Shown here: piece by piece, positions 26,420 through 35,059 of the stretch
How positions within the stretch are numbered: position 1 is the stretch's first letter
Layout: each line of letters opens with the position of its first letter
From: Paenibacillus typhae
GTDB lineage: Bacteria > Bacillota > Bacilli > Paenibacillales > Paenibacillaceae
Assembly: GCF_900099765.1 (NCBI RefSeq)
Contig: NZ_FNDX01000024.1
Location: forward strand, 24,240 to 88,239
Direction of reading: 5' to 3'
DNA: 64,000 nt
Program-made: the position numbers and the translations under genes
Notes under the pieces: generated by a model
The model's input: only the letters and a program-made list of their open reading frames with translations
Told to the model about the DNA's origin: nothing
Databases searched by the model: none

Positions 26420-27598
26420 TTACTTCACTCCTTCCAGTTCTTCTACACCATTGCCGATGCCGCATACATAAAATTCGCCGGTCAGGCCCGTTCTTGCTTT
26501 ATAAGCTTCGCCTACCTCGCGGATGAAGCGTTCTACATCGTCTTCATGAACCAGTGATACTGTACATCCGCCAAAGCCCGCACCCGTCATCCGGGAGCCC
26601 AGTGTACCTGGAATGCGCTGTGCTTCCTCCACCATGACATCCAGCTCTTCGCAGCTTACTTCGTACAGGTCGCGCAGCGACACGTGGGAGTCGTTCATGA
26701 ACAGCCCGAACTGCTTCAGATCATTGTTCTTCAGCACTTCTACAGAGTCAAGCACACGCTGGTTTTCTTCCACAACGTGGCGGGCCCGGCGCCGTACAGT
26801 CTCGTCGGCGATTTTGTGCTGATGAAGCTCGAACTGCTCAGGCTTCATCTCTGCCAGATACGACAGGGAAGGCACTTCCTGCTTCAGGATCGCCAGCGCT
26901 TCTTCACATTGGCTGCGGCGCTCGTTATATTTGGAGTCTACCAGACCTCTCTTTTTGTTCGTATTGCCGATTACCAGCTTGTAGGCTCCGGTTGCAAATG
27001 GAACCAGGCTGTATTCCAGTGTGTCACACATCAGGAGGATCGCATGATCACGCTTGCCGTTAGCTACTGCGAACTGGTCCATAATCCCCGAGTTGACGCC
27101 GACGTACTGGTTCTCGGCACGCTGGGACAGGAGTGCAATTTCAACCGTGTCGGTATCTCCGCCCAGCAGGGACAGGAAGGCATAGCCTGTAACTACTTCG
27201 ATGGAAGCGGAGGATGAAAGGCCGGAGCCGTTCGGGATTTCACCGTGGAACAGCAGATCGTAGCCGCCGGAGAGCGGAAGGTTCTTCTTGGCCAGCTCAA
27301 CCAGAACGCCGACAGGGTAGTCAACCCATTCGCCGGTTTTGGCTTTGCCGATTTCACTGTAGTCAATGGAAGCTGTGTAAGGGAAGTTCGTGGAAGCGAA
27401 CTGCACCTTGCTGTCGCTGCGCGGACGCACGATCAGGGTTGTTCCGAAATCCAGTGCTGCCGGGAACACATAACCGCCATTGTAGTCCAGATGCTCACCG
27501 ATCAGATTCACACGGCCCGGAGCGTAGAATACGCGCGCCTCCTCCGTGCTCTCCCCGTATTGCTCGATAAATTTACTGTTAAGTTCCTGTATGCTCAT
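26420..27598 (-). CDS. galK: Galactokinase
   Basis: Phosphorylates alpha-galactose at C1, the first Leloir step. It is a GHMP kinase with the galactokinase signature GRVNLIGEHLDYNGG, the ATP loop PNGSGLSSSASIE and the C-terminal MTGAGFGGCTVSL. It has 392 residues from the ATG at 27598, chosen because GGAG lies 8 bases upstream; an in-frame GTG three codons earlier lacks SD spacing. It is first of three genes (galK–galE–galT), with a divergent AraC regulator. Confidence 0.97.
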   Translation of the reverse strand: MSIQELNSKFIEQYGESTEEARVFYAPGRVNLIGEHLDYNGGYVFPAALDFGTTLIVRPRSDSKVQFASTNFPYTASIDYSEIGKAKTGEWVDYPVGVLVELAKKNLPLSGGYDLLFHGEIPNGSGLSSSASIEVVTGYAFLSLLGGDTDTVEIALLSQRAENQYVGVNSGIMDQFAVANGKRDHAILLMCDTLEYSLVPFATGAYKLVIGNTNKKRGLVDSKYNERRSQCEEALAILKQEVPSLSYLAEMKPEQFELHQHKIADETVRRRARHVVEENQRVLDSVEVLKNNDLKQFGLFMNDSHVSLRDLYEVSCEELDVMVEEAQRIPGTLGSRMTGAGFGGCTVSLVHEDDVERFIREVGEAYKARTGLTGEFYVCGIGNGVEELEGVK

Positions 27599-27671
27599 TA
27601 ATGCCACTCCATCCTTTCGCTGGTTTCACTCTTTGGTCTTAGGTTCTGTTGCTTGCGTCCTTTATGGTTAC

Positions 27672-27701
27672 ATTATAATAAAATCAGACTTGCCCTGATA
27701 A
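27672..27701 (-). promoter_or_regulatory. Probable promoter of galKET
   Basis: A perfect TATAAT on the minus strand, with TTATCA 18 bases upstream, about 75 bases before the galK ATG. The -35 is weak, which would fit a promoter needing the AraC-type activator. Confidence 0.55.
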
Positions 27702-27763
27702 TGCAATCATGTGTGTAATGTATGGATAAATGTGACTTTGCGCGTTATACTTTGATCAGGCTA

Positions 27764-27800
27764 GGCTTCAGGTTCTGAAGCCGCCTCCCTGCGCGCAGGG
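27764..27800. promoter_or_regulatory. Two adjacent perfect palindromes before the AraC gene
   Basis: GGCTTCAG-GTT-CTGAAGCC (27764–27782) and the uninterrupted 14-bp palindrome CCCTGCGCGCAGGG (27787–27800) lie 4 bases apart, 38 bases upstream of the regulator's GTG. They could be operators or leader hairpins. Confidence 0.5.
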
Positions 27801-27837
27801 CATTGACAGCGTTAACTCAAGGAAAGGATCTGTCAGC

Positions 27838-28695
27838 GTGGAACATACCTATTCCGTAGGATCAAACCCCGTATATTACGATAAGCAGAATCTGCATGTG
27901 CTGTTTGCCGGCGAGAGCCAGACCCTGCCGGTCCATCAGGCAGGACCCAAAATCTACGATTATTATCTGCTTCACTTCATTGAATCCGGCTATGGCCAGT
28001 TCACTACCGAGCACCGTAAATATTCGCTGGGCCCGGGCGACTGCTTCCTGATCCACCCCGGCCAGCTCGTCAGCTATGTCTCGGACCGGCAGCAGCCCTG
28101 GCGGTACCGCTGGGCGGCTTTTACCGGGGCTGATGCCGATGCCCTTGTGCTTCAGGCAGGCTTCGCGCCGCAGCAGCCGGTGCTTCAGACCGCAGAAGGA
28201 ACCGTATTCCCCACGGCGCTTGCCGGGATGATGCAGGCTTTCTATGCCAATAAAGAAAGCGCACATCTCACTTCCCTCGGCTACCTGTACCTTGTCATCG
28301 GAGAAGCCGCCGAACGGCATCTCTCCGCATCACGGCTGCCGGGCGCGGAATCTCAGGTCAAGCGCACCGTGAAGCAGATGATTCATTATATGGCTTCCCA
28401 ATATGCCCACCCGGTATCCATTGAACAAATGTGCGGCAGCCTGGGGTACAACCGGGCTTACCTGTCACGGATTTTCAAGCAGGAGACCGGCCTTTCGCCG
28501 GTCACTTACCTGCTCAAGCTGCGTATTGAGAAATCACGCCAGCTGCTGCGCGAACGCCCCGAGCTGTCCGTCGAGCAGGTAGCCGCTTCGGTAGGACTGA
28601 CCGATGCGCTCTATTTCTCCCGCCAGTTCAAGCGGTTCTGCGCCCAGTCCCCTACTGCCTACCGACTGGCAACAGCCAGACCCGGGGAGAAGTAG
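27838..28695 (+). CDS. AraC-family regulator, probably of the gal operon
   Basis: A 285-residue transcription factor with an N-terminal cupin sugar-sensing domain (about 20–160, ending near the GPGDCFLIHPGQ turn) and a C-terminal AraC DNA-binding domain (about 185–280). The latter carries the two HTH units SIEQMCGSLGYNRAYLSRIFKQETG and SVEQVAASVGLTDALYFSRQFKRF, cited here only as landmarks. The GTG start has a GGAAAGG box about 9 bases upstream. Divergent transcription from galKET suggests it activates that operon in response to galactose or a galactoside; this is inference from position. Confidence 0.9.
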   Translation: MEHTYSVGSNPVYYDKQNLHVLFAGESQTLPVHQAGPKIYDYYLLHFIESGYGQFTTEHRKYSLGPGDCFLIHPGQLVSYVSDRQQPWRYRWAAFTGADADALVLQAGFAPQQPVLQTAEGTVFPTALAGMMQAFYANKESAHLTSLGYLYLVIGEAAERHLSASRLPGAESQVKRTVKQMIHYMASQYAHPVSIEQMCGSLGYNRAYLSRIFKQETGLSPVTYLLKLRIEKSRQLLRERPELSVEQVAASVGLTDALYFSRQFKRFCAQSPTAYRLATARPGEK

Positions 28696-28725
28696 ACGAA
28701 GTTCCTCCCCGGCGGGGTCCGGCAT

Positions 28726-28809
28726 AAGCTGGCTGCTCTTAGGCTTTTCTGCCAGCTTCATCTTTATGTAAACCGACAGCCCGTATCCTTTCTGGAAACG
28801 GGCTGTCGG
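28726..28809 (+). terminator. Two terminator-like hairpins after the AraC gene
   Basis: AAGCTGGC/GCCAGCTT (28726–28758) and a 12-bp stem CCGACAGCCCGT/ACGGGCTGTCGG (28773–28809) follow the regulator stop. Neither has a proper T-run, so termination efficiency is uncertain. Confidence 0.5.
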
Positions 28810-28993
28810 GGTTCCTCAGCTGTATCTAAACAGCACTCTACATAACTATATGGCTGTACTGCATTTCAACTTCTGCATATGTTCTGCACATGCTTCATTG
28901 TATTCTGCGCCGTTTAGCTGATGATGGATCTTTTTGGACTTACGAAGCTTATAAATTTCACAGGAGTGATTCAACAAGGCTTTCGCTAATCAA

Positions 28994-29182
28994 ACTAAGT
29001 GGAAAATCGCCAGCTAATTCCGGGATAACTACTGCTGCGAAGAATCTAGTTGGAAAATTGCAGCTTAAAGATACACTTTTCGCCCCAAACGGCAGTTTCG
29101 GCCTAAAATAAGATACGATTTTCCACCTAATTATTAGAAATGCTTGTGAACAGCCAAATTAGGTGGCGAAAATCCAACTAAG
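28994..29182. repeat. Cluster of four short repeats in a 550-base gene-free region
   Basis: A ~20-base motif close to TARKTGGAAAATCGCMGCTAA occurs at 28994–29018, 29046–29067, inverted at 29114–29133, and in altered form at 29156–29182 (GGTGGCGAAAATCCAACTA). The gene-free region 28696–29245 otherwise holds only the hairpins listed before it. A 73-codon open frame overlaps the repeats but has no SD or recognisable homology. Confidence 0.6.
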
Positions 29183-29245
29183 TACCGGGCTCCCAGCTTA
29201 TCAGCTGAACTTTGAAAGAACGCACCAACTCCACCGGCTGGCTCC

Positions 29246-30249
29246 TCAAACCTCACTCTCAGTCTTCAGGATTGTGTCAATCCGGTCCAGCTCCTCGCTA
29301 GAGAAGGCCGGGTGGGACAGGCAGGCGATGTTCTCCTCAATCTGGCTGATCCGGCTGGCCCCGATCAGTGCCGAGGTCACCTTGCCCTCCCGCAGGGTCC
29401 ACTGGAGTGCAAGCTGTGCCAGGCTCTGGCCGCGCGTGACAGCCAGCTGGTTAAGAGCGCGGATCTTGCGCTGCACCTCAGGCGTGATCCCGCTCTCATC
29501 CAGCGCCGCAGACGGGCCGGCTGCCCGTGAATCCGAGGGGATGCCGTTAAGGTATTTGCTCGTCAGCAGGCCCTGCGCCAGCGGAGTGAAGGCGATCGTG
29601 CCAACTCCATTGTCTTCAAGCACCTGCTGCAGCTCGCCTTCAATCCAGCGGTCCAGCATGGAATAGCGCGGCTGGTGTATCAGCAGCGGCGTACCCAGCT
29701 CCTTCAGAATACGGATCGCCTCAAGCGTCTGTTCCGCTGTATAGTTGGATAATCCGATGTAAAGCGCCTTACCTGAGCGGACGGCATAGTCCAGCGCTCC
29801 ATTGTTTCTTCCAGCGGGGTCTCCGGGTCCGGGCGGTGGGAGTAGAAGATATCAACATAGTCGAGCCCGAGCCGCTTCAGGCTCTGATCCAGACTGGCAA
29901 GCATGTATTTCCGCGAGCCCCAGTCACCATACGGCCCCGGCCACATATAATATCCCGCCTTGGTGGAAATGATCATTTCATCGCGGTAAGCGGAAAGATC
30001 ACGGCTGAGCACTTTGCCGAACAGCTCCTCTGCCGAGCCCGGGGGCGGACCGTAATTATTCGCCAGGTCAAAATGGGTAATGCCGAGATCAAACGAGCGG
30101 GTAATCATTTCCCGGCCGTTCTCATAGGTATTGATTCCGCCAAAGTTATGCCACAGCCCCAGCGATATTGCCGGCAGCTTAAGGCCTGACCTGCCCGAGC
30201 GGTTGTAATGCATTCCTTCATACCGTTCTTCGCTAGCCACATATACCAT
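29246..30249 (-). pseudogene. Aldo/keto reductase (YghZ/Gpr type), frameshifted
   Basis: The N-terminal half (30249 to about 29800) has DLANNYGPPPGSAEE with the catalytic Tyr, STKAGY with Lys and FYSHRPDPETP with His. At about 29798–29803 the sequence after LEETM leaves frame; adding one base (ATGGGAGCG for ATGGAGCG) restores ALDYAVRSGKALYIGLSNYT and joins the C-terminal half ending at 29246. The repaired protein would be 334 residues, the normal length of L-glyceraldehyde-3-phosphate reductase-like enzymes. The start at 30249 has AGGGA 6 bases upstream. No other damage is seen, so a recent mutation or a single-base sequencing error are both possible. Confidence 0.85.
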
Positions 30250-30343
30250 TGCTGATCCCTGCCTCTCGCTAACCTCTATGGGTTATCTACCCTAATTTAA
30301 ACCTGGCGGTGACGTTATAATCTGCCGCTCACGGAATTGCGGT

Positions 30344-31096
30344 TCACAGCTGCTCCATTACCCTTCCCATAACCTCCCCGATCCGATCGGTAATAATCAG
30401 ATCTGCCCGGTGGTCATAAGGAGTCGGCTCCCCGTTCAGCAGAACGGTATGGCGCCCGTGGAAATAGGTAACTAGGCTCGCTGCCGGCTGTACTGTCAGC
30501 GAGGTGCCTCCGATAATCAGCAGGTCGGCAGCAGCGATTGCTGCAACAGATCCGATCAGCACATCATGATCCAGCTCTTCTTCATACAGCACCACATCCG
30601 GCTTGATGATGCCGCCGCAAGCTTCACAGCGAGGCACCCTTTCCGCCGAGCCTGTAACGGACTCCAGGGAATAGAAGCGGCCGCAGCCCATACAGTGGTT
30701 GCGGTGAACCGAGCCGTGAAGCTCAAATACGGCACGGCTCCCGGCCTTCTGATGCAGGCCGTCGATATTCTGCGTAATGACCGCCTTCAGCTTGCCCTGG
30801 CCTTCTAGCTCGGCAAGCAGCAGATGGGCGCCGTTCGGGGCAGCCTCCGGGTGAAGCATTTTGCTGCGGTAAAAATCAAAAAAAATGTCCGGAGAGGACA
30901 TAAAAAACCGGCGGCTGAGCATTACCTCAGGCGGATAAGGGGAGTTATGCTCATTCTGATACAGCCCGGCCGCAGAGCGGAAATCGGGAATCCCGCTTTC
31001 CGTAGAGGTTCCGGCCCCGCCGAAAAATACAATATTCCCGCTGTTCTTAATCCAGGAAACCAGTGTCTGCACTTGATCCATACGCTGCGCACGCAT
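30344..31096 (-). CDS. Sir2-family NAD-dependent protein deacylase
   Basis: Removes acyl groups from lysines, consuming NAD. Motifs: GAGTSTESGIPDFRS (NAD loop), TQNIDGLH (Gln/Asn/Asp for the ribose), catalytic His in ELHGSVH, and the structural zinc pairs CMGC and CEAC. The length, 250 residues, is typical of bacterial CobB/SrtN. The ATG follows GGAG with 5 bases. The gene is 18 bp downstream of a HAD-phosphatase gene on the same strand, so they probably share a transcript. Targets are unknown. Confidence 0.94.
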   Translation of the reverse strand: MRAQRMDQVQTLVSWIKNSGNIVFFGGAGTSTESGIPDFRSAAGLYQNEHNSPYPPEVMLSRRFFMSSPDIFFDFYRSKMLHPEAAPNGAHLLLAELEGQGKLKAVITQNIDGLHQKAGSRAVFELHGSVHRNHCMGCGRFYSLESVTGSAERVPRCEACGGIIKPDVVLYEEELDHDVLIGSVAAIAAADLLIIGGTSLTVQPAASLVTYFHGRHTVLLNGEPTPYDHRADLIITDRIGEVMGRVMEQL

Positions 31097-31114
31097 CCTT
31101 TCTCCAAACAGAAT

Positions 31115-31885
31115 TCAACCCGTAATGCGAAGCTGATGATAGCCTGTAATAATGACATCTGCATCCAGCAGATGGCCTGCGGCTCCATCCGGCGAGATTC
31201 CGACGGACAGCCGCAGGCCGGCCCCTTTACCGAGCTGCATATCGGCGTTGCTGTCACCTATAATCACGGTGTTCTCCGGCAGAACCCCCAGTTCACGGCA
31301 AGCCGTCTCCGCCATTTCGGGCGCCGGCTTGCCCTGACGTACACGGTCTCTTGTCACCACCGTCTGAAAAAAACCTGCGATACCCATCCATTCCAGCTGC
31401 TCGCCGGTTGTGCGGTCTCCGTCCGAGGTAACAACGCCCAGCTTCAGCTGAGCGGCTGAACACTGCTGCAGAAACAGCAGCAGCCCCGGCAAAGGTACAG
31501 CGGTACGGCGGGCACGCAGCGTGTTCATCGCCTCCTTAACGATGGCGTTAACCCGGGCCAGCGCTTCATTCCAGGGAACGCCGGCCCCGTAGAGATGCCA
31601 GGCCAGTATGCCTGTTGTCTCTTCGGCGGTCGCCATCGCCAGCGGCCCGGCCGGGTCATAGCCGGTCAGTCTGCCATCAGCGCCGTGGCGGGTCCCGAGT
31701 ACACGGGACAGATCCGGCAGGCGGCTGCCCCCCCCTATAAGCGCCAGCTGGTTGTCCAGCTCCTGCAATACCAGCTCTGCCCAGGCTCCCCATGTCGCGA
31801 GCAGGTCCAGCAGAGTTCCGTCCTTGTCAAATAATATACACTGGCAGGGTACAGCCAGATGATTAACATGCAGCTGCGGCATCAT
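31115..31885 (-). CDS. HAD-superfamily phosphatase
   Basis: A 256-residue hydrolase with all four HAD motifs: FDKDGTLLD (nucleophile and acid Asp), VVTSDGD (motif II), the Lys in RQGKPAPE (motif III) and IGDSNADMQLG (motif IV). A helical cap lies between motifs I and II (about 25–130). It resembles phosphoglycolate phosphatase/PpaX-like proteins; the substrate cannot be set from sequence. It lies 24 bp downstream of the alpha/beta hydrolase and 18 bp upstream of the sirtuin gene, in a probable three-gene unit. Confidence 0.87.
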   Translation of the reverse strand: MMPQLHVNHLAVPCQCILFDKDGTLLDLLATWGAWAELVLQELDNQLALIGGGSRLPDLSRVLGTRHGADGRLTGYDPAGPLAMATAEETTGILAWHLYGAGVPWNEALARVNAIVKEAMNTLRARRTAVPLPGLLLFLQQCSAAQLKLGVVTSDGDRTTGEQLEWMGIAGFFQTVVTRDRVRQGKPAPEMAETACRELGVLPENTVIIGDSNADMQLGKGAGLRLSVGISPDGAAGHLLDADVIITGYHQLRITG

Positions 31886-31909
31886 CCGCCTCCTCTCGTT
31901 GCTTATACA

Positions 31910-32650
31910 TCAGCGCAGGTTGCCCAGCCAGTCCAGCATGGCCCGCGCGGTGCGGCTCTGCTGCTCTTCTTCCGTGATGGAAGCTTCCCCGTCCCCCTTC
32001 TGCGGGCCATAGCTTCCAAACTGGGCGTGATTTCCGCCCTCAATTGACAGATAAACGGTATTGCCGGGCAGGTAGCTGCGGCCTTCATTGTATTTCTCCC
32101 TGTCGACCACCGTATCTGCCGTACCAAGCACGGACAAGACAGACAGTGTCGTGTCCTTCAGGCCGCCCTTCTCATCCGGGTACGAGGCGAGGTAAAAGAC
32201 CCCCTCGAGCTGATCCGCATGCTCTGCCGCATATCGCGATGCCATAACGCCGCCCAGCGAGTGGCCGCCGATCACGAAAGACTGCTCCGGATGCCCGCTG
32301 ATAATCTCCTCTGCCGCATCTCCCTTAATAATGGCCAGATTCAAAGGCATCCTGGCTATGTAGAACGGGTGCCCTGCGGTGGCAATTCGTTTGGCCAGAG
32401 GCGCGTAAGCCTCCGCTTCCACAAGCGCACCCGGATAAAAAATAACGGCAGTACCGCTTGCGACCGCCGGCTCAAAGGAAATCCAGCCGTCATTCTGTTC
32501 TACAGTGACCCCTCCGGCGGAGAGCATTGCCGTTTCGGCATTCTGCTCCGGCTCATACGGTGTCAGGTAATTCCACATCAGCAATCCGGCAACTACCAGA
32601 AGGACTGCAAGTGATAGGAGAGCCCTGCGTCTGTTTATTATTTTCTTCAT
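31910..32650 (-). CDS. Membrane-anchored alpha/beta hydrolase
   Basis: A 246-residue protein with an N-terminal signal-anchor (about 9–27) and an extracytoplasmic alpha/beta-hydrolase domain. The triad is visible: Ser in the nucleophile elbow GGHSLGG, Asp in LGTADTVVD and His in GGNHAQFGSYG. The pattern fits the Abhydrolase_5/dienelactone-hydrolase-like group often annotated as carboxymethylenebutenolidase or esterase. It is first in a minus-strand unit with the HAD and sirtuin genes. Confidence 0.83.
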   Translation of the reverse strand: MKKIINRRRALLSLAVLLVVAGLLMWNYLTPYEPEQNAETAMLSAGGVTVEQNDGWISFEPAVASGTAVIFYPGALVEAEAYAPLAKRIATAGHPFYIARMPLNLAIIKGDAAEEIISGHPEQSFVIGGHSLGGVMASRYAAEHADQLEGVFYLASYPDEKGGLKDTTLSVLSVLGTADTVVDREKYNEGRSYLPGNTVYLSIEGGNHAQFGSYGPQKGDGEASITEEEQQSRTARAMLDWLGNLR

Positions 32651-32849
32651 ATAGATTCACTCCCGAGTACTGCATACAAAAAATTATAGAGGAATCAAAG
32701 AAATCAAACAACCTTCAACATATCGCCACAAATACCGCCCCTGATAGCGCTTTCCATTGTGATTGAATTCACAATAATGAGCTCCAAAAAGATGTATTTT
32801 AAAATTAAATTAAAAACTTTTGCATTGTGCAACTTTTGGGGGTTAAACC

Positions 32850-33890
32850 ATGGAGAGGGAGAATACGCTGGAGGCGCGCGGAGAAACCTTTTTTCTTAAC
32901 CTGCGCTTCATGCTTATCGTCACCGTATTTGCCGGTAATGCAATCGAACCGTTAATCAGCAGAATGAGCGGAATGCACGGGCTATATATGTGGATTTTCA
33001 GCTTTCATATGCCGTTGTTCGTGCTGGTAACCGGGTATTTTGCCAGAAAAAGCCTTACCGGAGGCGCGGGCCGCAAGGTACTCCTGCAGATCGGCATGCA
33101 ATACCTGATATTTCAGACCCTCTATTCAGCACTGGATGTTTCCCTTTTTCAGGTAGACGGCATTCATCATTCCGTATTCGCACCCTATCTCCTCCTGTGG
33201 TTTCTGGCCAGCCATGCCTGCTGGCGTCTCTTGATGCTCGGAATGGGCAAATGGTCCGCACCTGCACAAATCGCTTTTGCTGTAACGGCCGGCGTGGCTG
33301 TCGGCTATCTGCAGGTTGACGGGGTCTGGTTCAGCATCAGCCGCACCTTTGTCTATCTGCCTTATTTCGTAATCGGCTATCATTTCTCTTTCGGTGCCTT
33401 CACCAGGCTGTACCGCAAATCTATCAAAACAGCCGCAGCCGCTGCCTCGGTGCTGTTCCTGGCCGTTCTGGCTGCGTCAAGTCCCGAGCTTCCGCTCGGC
33501 TGGCTGTACGGCAATATGACCTACATGCAGCTTGGCGCTGGCGAATGGTATGCAGGTGTATACCGGCTGGCGCTGTACGCGGTGCAGATTGCCGCATCCC
33601 TTGCTTTTCTCGGGCTCGTGCCCTACGGTGTGAGCCGGATGACCGACTGGGGCCGCCGCACCCTGTATGTCTTTCTGCTGCACGGCTTCATTGTACGGCT
33701 AGCTGCAGTCTCCGGAATTTACAGCTATCTCGGGAATACCGCAGGAGCCCTTCTGCTGCTGCTCGCAGCCGTTCTCTGCACGGTGCTGCTGGCCCAGCCG
33801 GCAGTCAAGCGGTGGCTGCATCCGCTGGTTGAACCGCCGGTGGGCTGGATGATTACCCTGCAGCGTGCTGCGCTGCGGCGCACACCCTGA
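32850..33890 (+). CDS. Acyltransferase-3-like membrane protein (fucose 4-O-acetylase type)
   Basis: A 346-residue protein with about ten membrane helices and the layout of the AT3/YkrP group that O-acetylates cell-surface sugars. The N-terminal motif reads LRFMLIVTVFAGNAIEPL; in catalytic AT3 proteins the residue after Gly is His (…GHAI…), here Asn. Helix 2 (MWIFSFHMPLFVLVTGY) keeps the family FHMPLF motif, and helix 10 keeps VFLLHGF. The ATG follows a GGGGG box at 7 bases. It is divergent from the alpha/beta-hydrolase unit and ends at a bidirectional terminator. Confidence 0.8.
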   Translation: MERENTLEARGETFFLNLRFMLIVTVFAGNAIEPLISRMSGMHGLYMWIFSFHMPLFVLVTGYFARKSLTGGAGRKVLLQIGMQYLIFQTLYSALDVSLFQVDGIHHSVFAPYLLLWFLASHACWRLLMLGMGKWSAPAQIAFAVTAGVAVGYLQVDGVWFSISRTFVYLPYFVIGYHFSFGAFTRLYRKSIKTAAAAASVLFLAVLAASSPELPLGWLYGNMTYMQLGAGEWYAGVYRLALYAVQIAASLAFLGLVPYGVSRMTDWGRRTLYVFLLHGFIVRLAAVSGIYSYLGNTAGALLLLLAAVLCTVLLAQPAVKRWLHPLVEPPVGWMITLQRAALRRTP

Positions 33891-33907
33891 GCTTTCCTGC
33901 AATTAAA

Positions 33908-33964
33908 CGCAAACGCCCTGCTCCGGAGTGGTTATCACTCGTGAAGCAGGGCGTTTGCGTTTTT
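33908..33964. terminator. Bidirectional terminator between the acyltransferase and ArsR genes
   Basis: A perfect 15-bp stem CGCAAACGCCCTGCT/AGCAGGGCGTTTGCG with TTTTT on the plus side and TTTAATT on the minus side, abutting the stop of the minus-strand regulator gene. Confidence 0.92.
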
Positions 33965-34914
33965 CAGGCCAGAACCTCATCTTCCTGAGCCAGTGTATAC
34001 CTGACCTTCATCATAATGTGCTGGTCATAGTCGCCGAACTGGCGGCCAAACAGGTTCAGCCCGCCCTGATGAACCGCATCAGGTCTGATTCCAATCCGCA
34101 GCCGCAGCTTGGGGTTCCCTTCCAGCTGAAGATCCTTTAGGGTGGTCTCTGATACCTTTTCCATATCAAGTGTAGTCTTCTCGTGGTCCACCCGCCAGGA
34201 CTTCAGGAAGCCGTATTGTGTGGAGCCATCCCACCACCAGTTAGGATTCAGCCTGCCGCGCCGGTCACCGAAATCACCGGGACTGGTCCACATGCCGATC
34301 TCTGTACCGTTGACCCACACCGATATATTGGACGGCCAATCCTGGTCATAATTTGGTGCTTCCGAGCACATCTCCATCGACAGCTCAAGGCTCTGGATCT
34401 GCGCCCCGGCAGGAAGATCCATGGGCATCAGATACTCCAGAAATCCCCGGCGCAGCCAGATCAGCTGGGCGTTAACATGCTTGGGATGATAGAAGCTGGC
34501 CGGCTCATCTTCCTTGATTATAAGGCCCTCACTGTTCGCCATGCCGCAGGTCGGTGATACCTCACAATCACTATAATGGCCGACCGGCATCTCCATCTCA
34601 TACACATATTCTGCACCGCCACCCGTTGTCTTTTTCGCATTGAGGGCAATATGAACATCATCGTAGTTCCTGCTGCACACCTTCATTGCGCCACGGGATG
34701 CGGGAAGCAGCTCCGTATGAATCAGCCCGGCGGCCTCCAGGACTTTGATATTGCTGGCTACTGTTGAGACCGGGAGCTTCAGCTTGTCCGCAATTTCAAT
34801 AATATTTAGGTTTCTGGTGTTCAAGAGCCGGAGAATATCAACCCTGGAGCGCGTTGATAAGGCATGGGTTACCGTGACCAGCCTTTCCGGGTCGTCAAAG
34901 CTAAGTTCCAGCAC
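33964..34914 (-). CDS. ArsR-type winged-helix regulator with a large C-terminal domain
   Basis: A 316-residue transcription factor. Residues ~10–80 are a winged helix (LSTRSRVDILRLLN, then IIEIADKLKLPVSTVASNIKVLEAAGLI). The remaining ~230 residues are an all-beta-looking domain rich in Trp and Tyr with no motif I can name, far longer than ordinary ArsR proteins (~100). The GTG at 34914 is chosen because AAGGAG lies 10 bases upstream; the frame extends to a TTG at 34980 without an SD. It directly follows the GH2/GH43/ABC operon on the same strand, separated by a hairpin, which suggests it senses the operon's sugar. That role is inference. Confidence 0.8.
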   Translation of the reverse strand: MLELSFDDPERLVTVTHALSTRSRVDILRLLNTRNLNIIEIADKLKLPVSTVASNIKVLEAAGLIHTELLPASRGAMKVCSRNYDDVHIALNAKKTTGGGAEYVYEMEMPVGHYSDCEVSPTCGMANSEGLIIKEDEPASFYHPKHVNAQLIWLRRGFLEYLMPMDLPAGAQIQSLELSMEMCSEAPNYDQDWPSNISVWVNGTEIGMWTSPGDFGDRRGRLNPNWWWDGSTQYGFLKSWRVDHEKTTLDMEKVSETTLKDLQLEGNPKLRLRIGIRPDAVHQGGLNLFGRQFGDYDQHIMMKVRYTLAQEDEVLA

Positions 34915-35002
34915 AGGTTCAGCTCTCCTTATATCCTGATTAGATATATTTATAGTACTTCCTAACCTTTTGAAAAACAATTACTGTGAGCACCCTGTTT
35001 AT

Positions 35003-35033
35003 TCACAAATGGCTCCCGGAAATCCGGAAGCCA
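35003..35033 (-). terminator. Terminator of the hemicellulose operon
   Basis: Minus-strand TGGCTTCCGGA pairs with TCCGGGAGCCA (one G·U) and TTTGTG follows. It lies 27 bases after the GH43 stop. Confidence 0.65.
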
Positions 35034-35059
35034 CCCTCGGTTCAGCTGTGTTTTTGTAT

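Noticed and set aside
28890..29111. 73-codon frame in the repeat-rich region
   Set aside because: No SD; its translation is made largely of the short DNA repeats.
28994..29182. CRISPR array
   Set aside because: Copies are in both orientations with uneven spacing and no cas genes are nearby.
33964..34980. Start of the ArsR-type gene at the TTG at 34980
   Set aside because: No SD there, whereas the GTG at 34914 has AAGGAG 10 bases upstream and begins just before the winged helix.
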